DNA of 64,000 bases from SZUA-430 sp964638635 (GCA_964638635.1 CAZXAQ010000013.1:1-64000); one strand, 5' to 3'; shown: positions 40,174-49,620, counted from the stretch's first letter. Numbers and translations are program-made. Notes: generated by a model not told the origin, from the sequence alone.

Positions 40174-41246
40174 TGCGCGTCGCGTTTTATTCGCCGATGG
40201 CTGAGCCGGATGCGCACGTCGCGTCCGGCGTGCAGCGCATGGGGACGCTGCTTCAGCGCGCGCTTGGCGGCGCGGGTGCCGATGTTGTGCGGCCGCCGTT
40301 GCCGCGAACGTATGAAGGGCGCGGTGATGCTGCGCGGCAAGCCGCGCTCAAAGCCGAGAGCGAGCAAGCGGCGGCTGCGTTTCTGAGCGCCGTTCGCGAA
40401 GGGCGAGAACCAAGGCCCGATCTTTGGTTCAGCTATCACGTGTACTACAAGTCGCCGGATTGGATTGGGCCGGTCGTTTCGCGCGCACTGTCGATTCCGT
40501 ATTTGATTGCGGAGGGGTCACATGCGCCGAAGCGGTCGGGTGGACCTTGGGCGCTTGGGCATGATGGCGCGACGGCCGCGCTTCGGGCGGCCGACCGGTT
40601 GCTCGCGATGACGGCGTTCGATCGGTTTTGCCTCGATCAGGTTGCGCCGGGGCGGGTGCGCGATTTGAAGCCGTTTATCGACGTGGCGGGCTTTGAGGTT
40701 GGGAGAACGCCGTCAGCTAGTGTGCGGTTTGTGACTGTCGGGACCATGAAGGATGATCGCAAGCGGGCGAGTTATGCGCTGCTTGCGGCGGCGCTTAGGC
40801 TTGTCGACGTTCCCCATTCGCTCAGCGTCGCGGGCGATGGGCCGCATCGGGGAGAGGTCGAGGCGATGTTTGCCGGGCTCAATGTTGCGTTCGCCGGGAT
40901 GGTCGCGCCGGATCGCATTTCCGCGTTTCTCGCGGACGGCGACGTGTTTGCCTGGCCCGGACTTGGCGAGGCTTATGGGCTCGTGTTTTTGGAGGCGCAG
41001 GCAGCGGGGCTTGGTGTCGTTGCATGCCGCGACCGGGGCGTGCCCGATGCGGTGCGGGACGGCAGTACGGCGTTGCTGAGCACACCCGGCGATGTTGCGT
41101 CTTATGCGGCGAACTTGAAGCGCGTGGCGGCGGACGCGGCGTTGCGGCGGCGGCTTGGCGATGCGGGTCGTGCGTTCGTTTCGCGGGAGCGGGGTGTTGA
41201 GGCGGCGGCGCGGACGCTCGCGGCTGTGATCGCGGAGGTTCGCTAA
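40173..41246 (+). CDS. Glycosyltransferase family 4 protein
   Basis: 357 residues, GT-B type. MRVAFYSPMAEPDAHVASGV at the N-terminus is a typical acceptor-domain opening; DLWFSYHVYYKSPDWIGPVV follows. The donor domain has VGTMKDDRKRASYALLAAAL, LSVAGDGPHRGEVEAMFAGL and FAWPGLGEAYGLVFLEAQAA with the EX7E-like Glu pair, then DRGVPDAVRDGSTALLSTPG. ATG 40173 overlaps the upstream stop by one base. Part of the same translationally coupled chain; specificity unknown. Confidence 0.87.
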   Translation: MRVAFYSPMAEPDAHVASGVQRMGTLLQRALGGAGADVVRPPLPRTYEGRGDAARQAALKAESEQAAAAFLSAVREGREPRPDLWFSYHVYYKSPDWIGPVVSRALSIPYLIAEGSHAPKRSGGPWALGHDGATAALRAADRLLAMTAFDRFCLDQVAPGRVRDLKPFIDVAGFEVGRTPSASVRFVTVGTMKDDRKRASYALLAAALRLVDVPHSLSVAGDGPHRGEVEAMFAGLNVAFAGMVAPDRISAFLADGDVFAWPGLGEAYGLVFLEAQAAGLGVVACRDRGVPDAVRDGSTALLSTPGDVASYAANLKRVAADAALRRRLGDAGRAFVSRERGVEAAARTLAAVIAEVR

Positions 41247-42359
41247 GTGAGCGCGCGCGTCTTCATCTGGGTGCAGCATTTGCTCGGCTTCGGCCATTTC
41301 GCGCGGGCGAAGGTTGTCGCCGAGGCGCTGCGCGACGCGCAGTTCACGGTGACGCTCGTCAGCGGCGGCGTGACGCCAGCCGATGCCGTGCCGAAGGGCG
41401 TCGCTTTCGTACAGCTGCCGGCGGCGCGCGCGAAGGACGAACTGTTCGACGAACTCGTCGATGAGCAGGGGCGTGACGTTGATGCGCGTTGGCATGAAGG
41501 ACGCCGCGACCGGCTGCTTGACGCGTTTAGGACGGCGCGGCCCGATGTCTTGCTGACGGAGACGTTTCCGTTCGGGCGGCGGTTGCTGGAATTCGAATTG
41601 ATGGCGCTGCTCGATGACGCGAAGCGTGCGCCGCAGGGGCCAAAGATCGTGTCGTCCGTGCGGGACGTGTTGCAGCGGCCGCGAAAGGATGTGCGCGCAG
41701 CGGCCATGGTCGAGCGGGCGCGCGCGTTCTATGACGCGGTGATCGTGCACGGCGATCCGAACGTGTTGCGGCTGGAGCAGAGCTTTGCGGAGACCGCCGC
41801 GATTGCTTCGCGCTGCATCTACACGGGCTACATTTGCGCCGATATTCCGGCGCGGATGGGACTTCGCCGGGAGATTTTGGTGTCGGCGGGCGGTGGGGCG
41901 GCGGGCGGCAGTCTGATTGCTGCGGCGCTTGAGGCGCGGAAACTGTGCCGTGCGGCCGAGGCGCCGTGGACGTTCGTGACGGGGCCGCTGGCGGCCACGC
42001 CGACGCCGGTTGACAGCGTTGCCATCGTCCGGTCGTTGCCGGATTTTCGGGCCAGGTTGGCAAACGCCGCCGTTTCGATTTCGCAAGCGGGCTACAACAC
42101 GCTGATCGAAACGATGAAGGCCAAGACGCCCGCGATCGTCGTGCCGTTCGAGACTGACCGCGAGCAGGAGCAGGTGACGCGCGCGCGGGCCTTCGTCGAT
42201 TTGGGCCTTGTGCGCATGTTGCGGTCGAAGATGCTTGAGCCGGGTGCGCTTGCGCGGCTTGTCGATGCGACGGTTGGGTCGGTGCCGCCGACGGCTGCGA
42301 TCGATTTCAACGGCAGCGAAGGAACCGTGCGCGCGATAAGAGCGGTGCTGGCGCGATGA
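41247..42359 (+). CDS. MurG-like glycosyltransferase
   Basis: 370 residues. VFIWVQHLLGFGHFARAKVV at the N-terminus parallels the first gene of the operon (SHDSFGLGHIRRCR), so both belong to the same MurG-like group. The C-terminal half has ILVSAGGGAAGGSLIAAALE and ISQAGYNTLIETMKAKTPAI, followed by VPFETDREQEQVTRARAFVD, the donor-binding motif. Start GTG 41247 comes directly after the previous stop. It probably transfers a nucleotide sugar to a lipid or glycan acceptor. Confidence 0.85.
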   Translation: MSARVFIWVQHLLGFGHFARAKVVAEALRDAQFTVTLVSGGVTPADAVPKGVAFVQLPAARAKDELFDELVDEQGRDVDARWHEGRRDRLLDAFRTARPDVLLTETFPFGRRLLEFELMALLDDAKRAPQGPKIVSSVRDVLQRPRKDVRAAAMVERARAFYDAVIVHGDPNVLRLEQSFAETAAIASRCIYTGYICADIPARMGLRREILVSAGGGAAGGSLIAAALEARKLCRAAEAPWTFVTGPLAATPTPVDSVAIVRSLPDFRARLANAAVSISQAGYNTLIETMKAKTPAIVVPFETDREQEQVTRARAFVDLGLVRMLRSKMLEPGALARLVDATVGSVPPTAAIDFNGSEGTVRAIRAVLAR

Positions 42360-43114
42360 CGTGGGATCGGGTGAAACGCGAACTCGACCAGTGGGCGCGC
42401 GAGCGGCGTACGGCGCAGTTTTGGTGGCGCGACGACGATGCTCAGGACGTGTCGGCCAATCTCTCGCGCATGCTCGCGACCGCCGCGCGGTTCGACGTCA
42501 CGATCGGTTTGTCGGCGATTCCGGCCAAGCTCAAGCCGCGATTGGTGAAGGCGTTGGAGCGCGAACCGCATGCGCAGGTCCTCGTGCACGGGTTCGCGCA
42601 TGAGAACCATGCGCGTCCGGGGCAGGCGAAGCGCGAACTTGGCGGCGCGCGGCGCCTCGATGAGATCGTCGGCGATTTGGAGCAGGGGATTCAGCTTTCG
42701 CGGTCGGCATTCGGGCGGCGGCTCTTGCCCGTTCTGGTGCCGCCGTGGAATCGGATTGCACCCGCGGCCGTGGCGCGGCTGCCGGCGTTGGGGTATCGCG
42801 GGATTTCGACCTGGAAGCCGCGTGAGGCGTCGCATCCGGTGTCGGGGCTGACGCAGGTGAACACGCATCTCGATGTGATCGATTGGCGGCGCGGGCGCGT
42901 CGTGAAAGAGGAGGGCTTAGTCGCGGGGCTGTTGCTTCGAAAGCTGCGCTGGCGGCGCGCGCGCAAGGCGCGGGCTCAGGAACCGCTGGGACTGTTGACG
43001 CATCATGCCTATTGGGACGCGGCGAAGGAGCGGATCATCGTGAACCTTCTGGAGGCAACGCACGGGCATCCTGCGGTGCAGTGGCATACACCGGCTGCGG
43101 CGTTCGGCTTATGA
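42356..43114 (+). CDS. Polysaccharide deacetylase-like protein
   Basis: 252 residues. QFWWRDDDAQDVSANLSRML carries the Asp-rich motif 1 and LVHGFAHENHARPGQAKREL the His-rich motif 2 of the carbohydrate esterase 4/NodB-like group, then VLVPPWNRIAPAAVARLPAL (motif 3) and GLLTHHAYWDAAKERIIVNL. No signal peptide is seen, so it may act on a cytoplasmic lipid-linked sugar. It overlaps the upstream gene by 4 nt (ATGA). A deacetylase among glycosyltransferases suggests a de-N-acetylated amino sugar in the product. Confidence 0.82.
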   Translation: MTWDRVKRELDQWARERRTAQFWWRDDDAQDVSANLSRMLATAARFDVTIGLSAIPAKLKPRLVKALEREPHAQVLVHGFAHENHARPGQAKRELGGARRLDEIVGDLEQGIQLSRSAFGRRLLPVLVPPWNRIAPAAVARLPALGYRGISTWKPREASHPVSGLTQVNTHLDVIDWRRGRVVKEEGLVAGLLLRKLRWRRARKARAQEPLGLLTHHAYWDAAKERIIVNLLEATHGHPAVQWHTPAAAFGL

Positions 43115-43614
43115 GCGGCGTCAGTATTCACCGTTGGAAACCATCGGTGCTGACCGGCGACCTTGTGCGCGGGCTCGTTGCCGCCGCGTTGACGCTGTTC
43201 TTTCTGGTGCTCGTCCCTGTGTTCACCGTCGCCTTCTACGTGCTTTTGCTGCTCCTGGTCTTGTTTGGCCTTTATCTTGCGGGCACTGTGTCCCGCTGGA
43301 CGAGCGTCGTGGAAGTCGACGATGAGGGGTTGCGTGTCTCCGGCGGTTTGTTCGGGCGGCGAACTCTCAAATGGTCGGAGTTGCAGCGGTTCGAGCTCAG
43401 GCATTTTCCTTTGAGCCGCGACCGCACACAGGGGTGGATGGATTTGAAGCTCAAGAGTTCCACATCCGCGGTGTCGATCGACGACCGGCTGGACCGGTTT
43501 GACGAGGTGCTGGCACGGGCTTGGGCAGCCGCCCGGCGGGCGGAACTCGGCGTGTCGGATGCGACGCATGCCAATTTGGTCGCGGCCGGCCTCATCGCGA
43601 AGGCCGATCACTGA
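43111..43614 (+). CDS. Membrane protein with bacterial PH-like domain
   Basis: 167 residues. Two transmembrane segments lie at residues ~15-60 (GLVAAALTLFFLVLVPVFTV and FYVLLLLLVLFGLYLAGTVS). A PH-like beta region follows: TSVVEVDDEGLRVSGGLFGR and KWSELQRFELRHFPLSRDRT. A C-terminal helix (RLDRFDEVLARAWAAARRAE) ends the protein. I chose ATG 43111, overlapping the upstream stop by 4 nt; the ORF from 42883 is out of context. Function unknown; it is translationally linked with the deacetylase and precedes the ABC ATPase by 1 nt. Confidence 0.72.
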   Translation: MSGVSIHRWKPSVLTGDLVRGLVAAALTLFFLVLVPVFTVAFYVLLLLLVLFGLYLAGTVSRWTSVVEVDDEGLRVSGGLFGRRTLKWSELQRFELRHFPLSRDRTQGWMDLKLKSSTSAVSIDDRLDRFDEVLARAWAAARRAELGVSDATHANLVAAGLIAKADH

Positions 43615-43615
43615 G

Positions 43616-45451
43616 ATGGCCGACGTTCTGACCATCGAGAAGCTTTCGGTCGGCTATCGCGACGGGCCGTACGTGCGGCCGATCCTGCGCGAGGTCAGCT
43701 TGAGCGTGCCCAGAGGCAAGACGGTGGCGCTCGTCGGCGAGAGCGGGTCGGGCAAGTCGACGATCGCCGGCGCCGTCATGGGGCTTTTGCCGAAGCAGCG
43801 CGCTGCGCAAAGCGGACGCATCGTCTTTCGCGACGGCGAGCGGGATATCGAGCTGACGAAGCTCGGACCCGGCGCCTTCCAGAGGCTTCGCGGGAGCCGG
43901 ATCGCGATGGCGTTTCAGGAGCCGTCGGCCGCACTCTCGCCCGTGGTCAGCATCGGCGCAATGCTGACGGAAACACTTCATATGCATGAACGCGTCTCAA
44001 CCGGCGAGGCGCGGCGGCGGGCGAAGGAAGTTCTGGCGCATGTCGGTTTTCCCGATCCCGAGGGTGCGATGAAGCGCTATCCGTTCGAGTTGTCGGGCGG
44101 CCTCAGGCAACGGGCGATGCTCGCGTCCGCTTTGATTTGCAGGCCCGCGCTCGTGATTGCGGATGAGCCGACGTCGGCGCTCGACGTGACGGTGCAAGCG
44201 ATGGCGTTGAAGTTGCTGGCGGACTTGCAGGACGAAATGCAGCTGGGGCTGCTCTTCATCACGCATGATTTCGGCGTGGTGGCAAACATCGCCGATTACG
44301 TCGTCGTATTGAAAGATGGGGTCGTGGCCGAGCAGGGGCCGACGCACGACGTGCTGACGCGGCCGCAGACCGATTACACGCGCGCGCTGCTCGCCGCGGT
44401 GCCGCGGCTTGAGGGCGACCCTTTCGAGCTCAATCCGACGCATGCGCGCAGCAGCGCCATTCAGACGCTGGCGCCGGTGTGGAAGGACCGGATTGGACCA
44501 CCGCCCGGCACACCGCTGCTTGAGATCAAGGATGTGAGCAAGAGTTTTACGGCGCGCAAGCGGGGCTTCGTTGCGGCCGAGAGCGATACGGTCGATGCGG
44601 TGCTCGGCGTCGATCTGAGGATCAATGCCGGGGAATGCGTGGGGCTTGTCGGCGAGAGCGGGTGCGGGAAGTCGACCTTGTCGAAGATGATCCTGCGGGC
44701 GCTGACGCCCGACAGCGGTGCGATCACGATCAACGACGGCAAGGCGATGACGTCGGTCGCGTCGCTTGGCGGCAATGCACTGACCAAGTATCGCGCGCGG
44801 GTTCAGTATGTGTTTCAAGATCCGTTTGCGTCGCTCAATCCGCGGCTGACGGCGGAGGAGATCGTCACGGAGCCGTTTGTCATTCACGGGCTTGGCGATA
44901 CCTCGCATCGGTTGCGATGGGCGGCGGCTCTGCTTGAGCTGGTGGGGCTTGAGGGCGTCATGCTGATGCGCCATCCGAATGCGTTCTCGGGCGGGCAACG
45001 GCAGCGGATCGGGATTGCGCGAGCGTTGGCGCTTGGGCCCGATTTGCTGATCTGCGACGAGCCGGTGTCGGCGCTCGATGTGTCGGTGCAGGCGCAGATT
45101 CTGGGGCTGCTCGATGGGCTTCGGCAGGATCTCGGGATTGCCAGCCTGTTCGTAAGCCATAACCTGGCGGTTGTGCGAGCCATCGCTTCGCGCGTGTATG
45201 TCATGTGCAGCGGGCGCGTCGTCGAGGCGGCTCCCACTGCGGAGCTTTTCGCGAACCCCCGCCACCCCTATACAAAGGCGCTTCTGGCCGCGAATCCGGA
45301 GCCCGATCCCGACCGCAAGTTGGACCTGGGCGCACTGATGCAAGGCCGGGCCTCGGACCCTGGTGCGTGGGACGAGCCTTATCGCCTGAAGAAAGGCGCG
45401 AAAGCGCGCTATGAGACGATCGGCGAAGGCCATATCGTGGCGGTCGCCTGA
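43616..45451 (+). CDS. Peptide-type ABC transporter, fused double ATPase (DppDF/OppDF-like)
   Basis: 611 residues with two complete NBDs. First: ALVGESGSGKSTIAGAVMGL (Walker A), ELSGGLRQRAMLASALICRP (signature), VIADEPTSALDVTVQAMALK (Walker B), LLFITHDFGVVANIADYVVV. Second: GLVGESGCGKSTLSKMILRA, FSGGQRQRIGIARALALGPD, LLICDEPVSALDVSVQAQIL, and the C-terminal OppD/F motif NPRHPYTKALLAANPEPDPD. It powers a peptide/nickel-type importer with the substrate-binding protein and permeases that follow. Start ATG 43616 lies 1 nt after the PH protein's stop. Confidence 0.9.
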   Translation: MADVLTIEKLSVGYRDGPYVRPILREVSLSVPRGKTVALVGESGSGKSTIAGAVMGLLPKQRAAQSGRIVFRDGERDIELTKLGPGAFQRLRGSRIAMAFQEPSAALSPVVSIGAMLTETLHMHERVSTGEARRRAKEVLAHVGFPDPEGAMKRYPFELSGGLRQRAMLASALICRPALVIADEPTSALDVTVQAMALKLLADLQDEMQLGLLFITHDFGVVANIADYVVVLKDGVVAEQGPTHDVLTRPQTDYTRALLAAVPRLEGDPFELNPTHARSSAIQTLAPVWKDRIGPPPGTPLLEIKDVSKSFTARKRGFVAAESDTVDAVLGVDLRINAGECVGLVGESGCGKSTLSKMILRALTPDSGAITINDGKAMTSVASLGGNALTKYRARVQYVFQDPFASLNPRLTAEEIVTEPFVIHGLGDTSHRLRWAAALLELVGLEGVMLMRHPNAFSGGQRQRIGIARALALGPDLLICDEPVSALDVSVQAQILGLLDGLRQDLGIASLFVSHNLAVVRAIASRVYVMCSGRVVEAAPTAELFANPRHPYTKALLAANPEPDPDRKLDLGALMQGRASDPGAWDEPYRLKKGAKARYETIGEGHIVAVA

Positions 45452-45469
45452 ACAAACTTGAGGGACGGT

Positions 45470-47371
45470 ATGCTGCGTTCGATTTGGGCTGCGTTGGTGG
45501 TTGCGGTTTTTGCAGGCGCGGCCCTGGCGGCAGACAAGCCCGCTTACAAAGAGACACCCTCGCTTCAGGCCGACGTGCAGAAGAAGGCGCTGCCCGGTGT
45601 CGCGGCGCGTTTGCCGGCCGAGCCACTGGTCGTCGATCTGAAAGCACAGGGTCGCGAGATCGGACGGCACGGCGGCGTCGTGCGCATGCTGATGAGCAAG
45701 GAGAAAGACGTCCGCCTGCTCAACACCTGGGGCTATGCGCGGCTGGTCGGTTGGACCCCGAAGCTCGAGCTGAAGCCCGATCTTTTGAAGTCTGTCGACG
45801 TGAAGGACGGGCGCGTGTTCACGTTCAAGCTTCGCGCCGGTCACAAGTGGTCGGACGGTCACCCGTTCACGACGGAGGACTTTCGCTATTTTTGGGAAGA
45901 TGTTGCGTCGAACAAGGAGCTCAATCCGAACGGGCCGCCGGTCGAACTTCTGAACGGCGGCGAGGCGCCGAAGGTCGAGATCGTCGATGCAACGACAGTG
46001 CGCTACAGCTGGTCGAAGCCGAACGCGCGGTTCTTGGCGGCACTGGCACAAGCGCGGGAACCGTACATCTACCGGCCGGCGCATTATCTGAAGCAGTTCC
46101 ATACGAAATACGCCAACGCAGCGGAGCTCGCGAAGCAAGTTGCGGCGGGTAAGGCGCGCTCTTGGGCCGAGCTGCACAATCGCATGGACGCGATCGACGA
46201 CAACGACAATCCAGGGATGCCGACGCTGCAGCCCTGGGTCGCGACGACGGCGATGCCCGCCAATCGCTTTGTGTTCAAGCGCAATGCGTTCTTTCATCGG
46301 GTGGATACGTCTGGGCAACAATTGCCCTACGCGGATGGGGTCGAAGTGTCGATCACCGACGGCGGCTTGGTCGCCGCAAAAGCGGCCGCTGGTGACGCGG
46401 ACTTGCAGGCGCGGGGCTTGTCGCTTGCCGACATCACGGTGCTGAAAGCGAACGAGGCGAAAGGCAAGTACAAGGTTCTGGCTTGGCCGATAGCGAAGGG
46501 CTCGCAGGTCGCGCTTTATCCGAACCTGAACGTGAACGACACCGGGTGGCGCAAGCTGATGCGCGACGTGCGGTTCCGGCATGCGCTGGCGCTGGGCATC
46601 AATCGCGCGGACATCAACAAGGCGCTCTATTTCGGAATGGCGGCCGAAGGCAACAATGCGGTGCTGAAGGCATCGCCGTTGTTCAAGGCGAATTATCTGA
46701 CCGCCAACGCCGGTTACGATCCGAAGGCCGCCAATGCATTGCTGGACCAAATCGGGCTCACGCAACGCGGGGCAGACGGCGTGCGGCTGATGAGCGACAA
46801 GCGGCCGCTCGAGCTCATCGTCGAAACGGCCGGTGAATCGAAGGATGAAGGCGACGTGCTGCAGCTGATCGCCGGGCACTACAAGGCGCTCGGCATCAAG
46901 CTCGTGATCAAACCTTCAGACCGAACGATCATGCGCAACCGCGCCTACTCGGGCGAGGCAATGATGACGGTGTGGTCCGGGTGGGATACCGGCATTCCGA
47001 CGGCGGACATCAGCCCGGCCGAACTCGCGCCGACGCGGCAGGACACGCTGATTTGGCCGAAGTGGGGCAATTATTTCGAGACGAATGGTAAAGCGGGCGA
47101 GGCGCCCGAACTGCCGGCCGCAAAGGAACTGTTGAAGCTCGACGCCGCTTGGAATGCCGCCAAGACCGCGGCGGAGCGCAAAGCTGCGTGGGAGCGGATG
47201 CTCGCCATTCACGCTGAACAGCAATTCATCGTGGGGACGGTTTCGGGCGTGATGCAGCCGATCGTCGTCAATGCGAAATTGCGCAATGTCCCGGCGCAGG
47301 GCATCTTCTCGTGGGACCCGGGCGCCCAGTTCGGCATGTACCGGATGGACGAGTTCTGGTTCGCCCAATGA
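45470..47371 (+). CDS. ABC transporter substrate-binding protein, peptide type (SBP_bac_5)
   Basis: 633 residues with a signal peptide (MLRSIWAALVVAVFAGAALA). The family-5 fold shows DVKDGRVFTFKLRAGHKWSD, GHPFTTEDFRYFWEDVASNK, DVRFRHALALGINRADINKA and GSQVALYPNLNVNDTGWRKL. It binds the solute in the periplasm; family-5 members take peptides, nickel, heme or oligosaccharides, so the ligand is not determined. AGGGA lies before the ATG at 45470. It follows the ATPase by 18 nt. Its position beside glycosyltransferases makes a glycopeptide or glycan fragment possible, but that is only inference. Confidence 0.88.
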   Translation: MLRSIWAALVVAVFAGAALAADKPAYKETPSLQADVQKKALPGVAARLPAEPLVVDLKAQGREIGRHGGVVRMLMSKEKDVRLLNTWGYARLVGWTPKLELKPDLLKSVDVKDGRVFTFKLRAGHKWSDGHPFTTEDFRYFWEDVASNKELNPNGPPVELLNGGEAPKVEIVDATTVRYSWSKPNARFLAALAQAREPYIYRPAHYLKQFHTKYANAAELAKQVAAGKARSWAELHNRMDAIDDNDNPGMPTLQPWVATTAMPANRFVFKRNAFFHRVDTSGQQLPYADGVEVSITDGGLVAAKAAAGDADLQARGLSLADITVLKANEAKGKYKVLAWPIAKGSQVALYPNLNVNDTGWRKLMRDVRFRHALALGINRADINKALYFGMAAEGNNAVLKASPLFKANYLTANAGYDPKAANALLDQIGLTQRGADGVRLMSDKRPLELIVETAGESKDEGDVLQLIAGHYKALGIKLVIKPSDRTIMRNRAYSGEAMMTVWSGWDTGIPTADISPAELAPTRQDTLIWPKWGNYFETNGKAGEAPELPAAKELLKLDAAWNAAKTAAERKAAWERMLAIHAEQQFIVGTVSGVMQPIVVNAKLRNVPAQGIFSWDPGAQFGMYRMDEFWFAQ

Positions 47372-47390
47372 TTTCTTCCGCGGGGGGATG

Positions 47391-48416
47391 ATGCTGCGTT
47401 ACGCAGCCGAGCGTCTGATCCTGATGGCGTTTGCGCTGTTCATCATCGCGGCGCTCATCTTCCTCGTTATTCAGCTGCCGCCGGGCGATTATCTGTCGAA
47501 CGAGATCGTGCAGTTGAAGGCGCAAGGCGACGCGACGGGTGCGGCGAAAGCCGAGTATCTGCGCACGGAATACAGTCTCGACAAGCCGGTCATCGAGCAG
47601 TTCCTCGTGTGGCTCGGCGTGGCCGAGGGGCCGCGCGGGTATTCGGGCCTGTTGCAGGGCGATTGGGGTTATTCGTTCGAGTTCAAGAAGCCGGTGGCCG
47701 ATGTCGTGGGCTACGCGCTCGGACCGACGATCCTCGTGAACGTTCTTGCGGTTTTCGCGATTTATCTCATTGCGCTGCCGCTCGGGATTATCGCCGCCGC
47801 CAAGCAGTATTCGCTGCGCGACTACGCGATTGCGGGGTTTGCCTATTTCGCGATGGCGACGCCCGGGTTCCTGCTCGCGCTTGTCGTGCTTGTCTATGCG
47901 AACGCGTGGTTTGGCGTGACGATCGGGGGGCTCGTCGATCCGCAATATGCGGAGGCCGACTGGTCGCCGGCGAAGGTTCAATCCATGCTCGCGCATGTGA
48001 CGATCGCGGTGATCATCATCGCGTTCTCAGGCGTCGGGTCGATGATCCGGCGGCTGCGCGCCAATCTGCTCGACGAGTTGCGTAAGCCCTATGTCGTGGC
48101 CGCGCGGGCGCGCGGCGTCAGCGAGACGCGGCTGTTGCTGCGATATCCGGTTCGGATGGCACTGATCCCGTTCGTGGCGGATATCGGCAATCTGTTACCG
48201 TCGCTGGTTTCGGGATCGGTGATTGTCTCCGTCGTGTTGGGTCTGCCAACAGTCGGGCCGATTCTGGTCCGGGCGCTGCAGGCGCAGGATCAGTTCCTGG
48301 CCGGGTTCATTTTGCTGTTTGCCGCCATCTTGACGCTCGTCGGGACGGTCGTTTCGGACCTGCTGCTCGGCTTCATCGATCCGCGTGTGCGGCTCGGCCA
48401 AGGGGTTGCGCGATGA
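47391..48416 (+). CDS. ABC transporter permease (OppB/DppB-like)
   Basis: 341 residues with six transmembrane segments. The N-terminus LRYAAERLILMAFALFIIAA and LIFLVIQLPPGDYLSNEIVQ is typical; the EAA loop is in VVAARARGVSETRLLLRYPV, and LLGFIDPRVRLGQG ends the protein. It forms half of the membrane pore. The adjacent ATGs 47388 and 47391 are both possible; GGGG spacing favours 47391. It overlaps the next permease by 4 nt. Confidence 0.9.
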   Translation: MLRYAAERLILMAFALFIIAALIFLVIQLPPGDYLSNEIVQLKAQGDATGAAKAEYLRTEYSLDKPVIEQFLVWLGVAEGPRGYSGLLQGDWGYSFEFKKPVADVVGYALGPTILVNVLAVFAIYLIALPLGIIAAAKQYSLRDYAIAGFAYFAMATPGFLLALVVLVYANAWFGVTIGGLVDPQYAEADWSPAKVQSMLAHVTIAVIIIAFSGVGSMIRRLRANLLDELRKPYVVAARARGVSETRLLLRYPVRMALIPFVADIGNLLPSLVSGSVIVSVVLGLPTVGPILVRALQAQDQFLAGFILLFAAILTLVGTVVSDLLLGFIDPRVRLGQGVAR

Positions 48417-49510
48417 CGGCGATCGACGAGGCCACGCTGGCAAAGCTCGAGCGCCCCACCTTCCTGGACCGGTTGTGGCTTAGGAAGGGTGCGTTCTTGG
48501 CCTTCGTGTTTTTGGCGGTGCTCTACGGCATGCTGCCGTTCGTGGAGGTGATAGCACCCTACGCGCCCGAGACGCGGAACAACGAGGCGCTGTATGCGCC
48601 GCCGGCGGACGTCAATTGGTTTCATGACGGTGCGTTTGTGGGGCCGTTTGTCTATCGGATGAAATCCGAGATGGACCTCACCACGTTTTCGCGCACCTAT
48701 TCGGTCGATACGACACGTGTCGAAAAGCTCCGATTCATATGTGACGGCGACCCTCATCGGTTCTGGGGTTTGTTCGAGACACGGTTTCACTTGGTTTGTC
48801 CGGCGGAAGACGGAACCGGGTTTTACATATTCGGCACGGATCGGTTGGGGCGGGATATTTTCAGCCGCGTGATGTACGGCGCGCGCATCTCGCTGACGAT
48901 CGGTCTCTTGGGCGTTGCGCTCAGTTTTGTGCTGGGCTGTTTGCTCGGCGGACTTGCCGGATATTTGGGCGGATGGTTCGACGCCGCCGTGCTTCGGCTG
49001 ATCGAACTGTTGCGCGCATTGCCGGAGCTGCCGCTTTGGATGGCGCTTGCGGCGGCGTTGCCGGCGACATGGTCGCCGGTGTGGGTCTATTTCGGGATCA
49101 CGCTGATCTTGGGGCTGCTCGACTGGCCGGGCCTTGCGCGCGCGGTGCGCGCGAAGGTTCTGTCGCTTCGCGAAGAGGACTATGTGGTTGCGGCGGAGCT
49201 GCTTGGCGCCAGCCGCGTGCGGGTGCTGTTCCGGCACATGCTACCGAATTTTTCCGGGCATCTGATTGCGAGTGTCACACTTGCCATACCTGGGATGATC
49301 TTGGGCGAGACCGCGCTTTCATTCCTAGGGTTGGGCTTGAGAGCGCCCGTGGTCAGCTGGGGCGTTCTGTTGAATGAGGCGCAGAATATCAGCGCTGTTG
49401 AGCTCTATCCGTGGCTTTTGATCCCTCTCGCGCCGGTTGTCCTGGTTGTGCTGGCGTTCAATGTGCTCGGCGACGGCTTGCGCGACGCGGTTGATCCGTA
49501 TTCGCATTAA
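48413..49510 (+). CDS. ABC transporter permease (OppC/DppC-like)
   Basis: 365 residues. After TM1 (FLAFVFLAVLYGMLPFVEVI) there is a ~90-residue periplasmic insert ending in FYIFGTDRLGRDIFSRVMYG, the diagnostic OppC motif, then five more membrane segments. The EAA loop is VVAAELLGASRVRVLFRHML. The C-terminus is LAFNVLGDGLRDAVDPYSH. It overlaps the OppB-like gene (ATGA) and is the last gene of the 37757-49510 unit. Confidence 0.9.
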   Translation: MTAIDEATLAKLERPTFLDRLWLRKGAFLAFVFLAVLYGMLPFVEVIAPYAPETRNNEALYAPPADVNWFHDGAFVGPFVYRMKSEMDLTTFSRTYSVDTTRVEKLRFICDGDPHRFWGLFETRFHLVCPAEDGTGFYIFGTDRLGRDIFSRVMYGARISLTIGLLGVALSFVLGCLLGGLAGYLGGWFDAAVLRLIELLRALPELPLWMALAAALPATWSPVWVYFGITLILGLLDWPGLARAVRAKVLSLREEDYVVAAELLGASRVRVLFRHMLPNFSGHLIASVTLAIPGMILGETALSFLGLGLRAPVVSWGVLLNEAQNISAVELYPWLLIPLAPVVLVVLAFNVLGDGLRDAVDPYSH

Positions 49511-49546
49511 CTAACGCGAACGTGACTTCTGTAACCCAACAGCTGT

Positions 49547-49574
49547 TTGAAGCAATGTGGCGCGCTCCTATATA
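49547..49574 (+). promoter_or_regulatory. Predicted promoter of the macAB-like operon
   Basis: TTGAAG (49547-49552) and TATATA (49569-49574) with a 16-bp spacer; shifting one base gives TTTGAA at 17 bp. The leader to the ATG at 49621 is about 40 nt and includes a GGCCCTCCCTGGGGC hairpin-like stretch. It separates the efflux operon from the peptide ABC genes. Confidence 0.5.
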
Positions 49575-49620
49575 GGGTGGGCCCTCCCTGGGGCACGGCG
49601 TTTGCTGGCGTATTGGTGCG

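Noticed and set aside
43997..46879. 960-codon ORF on the minus strand, opposite the peptide ABC ATPase and binding protein
   Set aside because: It is the antisense frame of well-recognised genes; the translation is Arg/His/Pro-rich with no domain. The same holds for long minus-strand ORFs at 4392-5801 and 5548-7065.
48560..48840. Unusual periplasmic insertion in the OppC-like permease
   Set aside because: A sizeable loop before the GTDRLGRD motif occurs in several OppC-like permeases; not distinctive enough to report.
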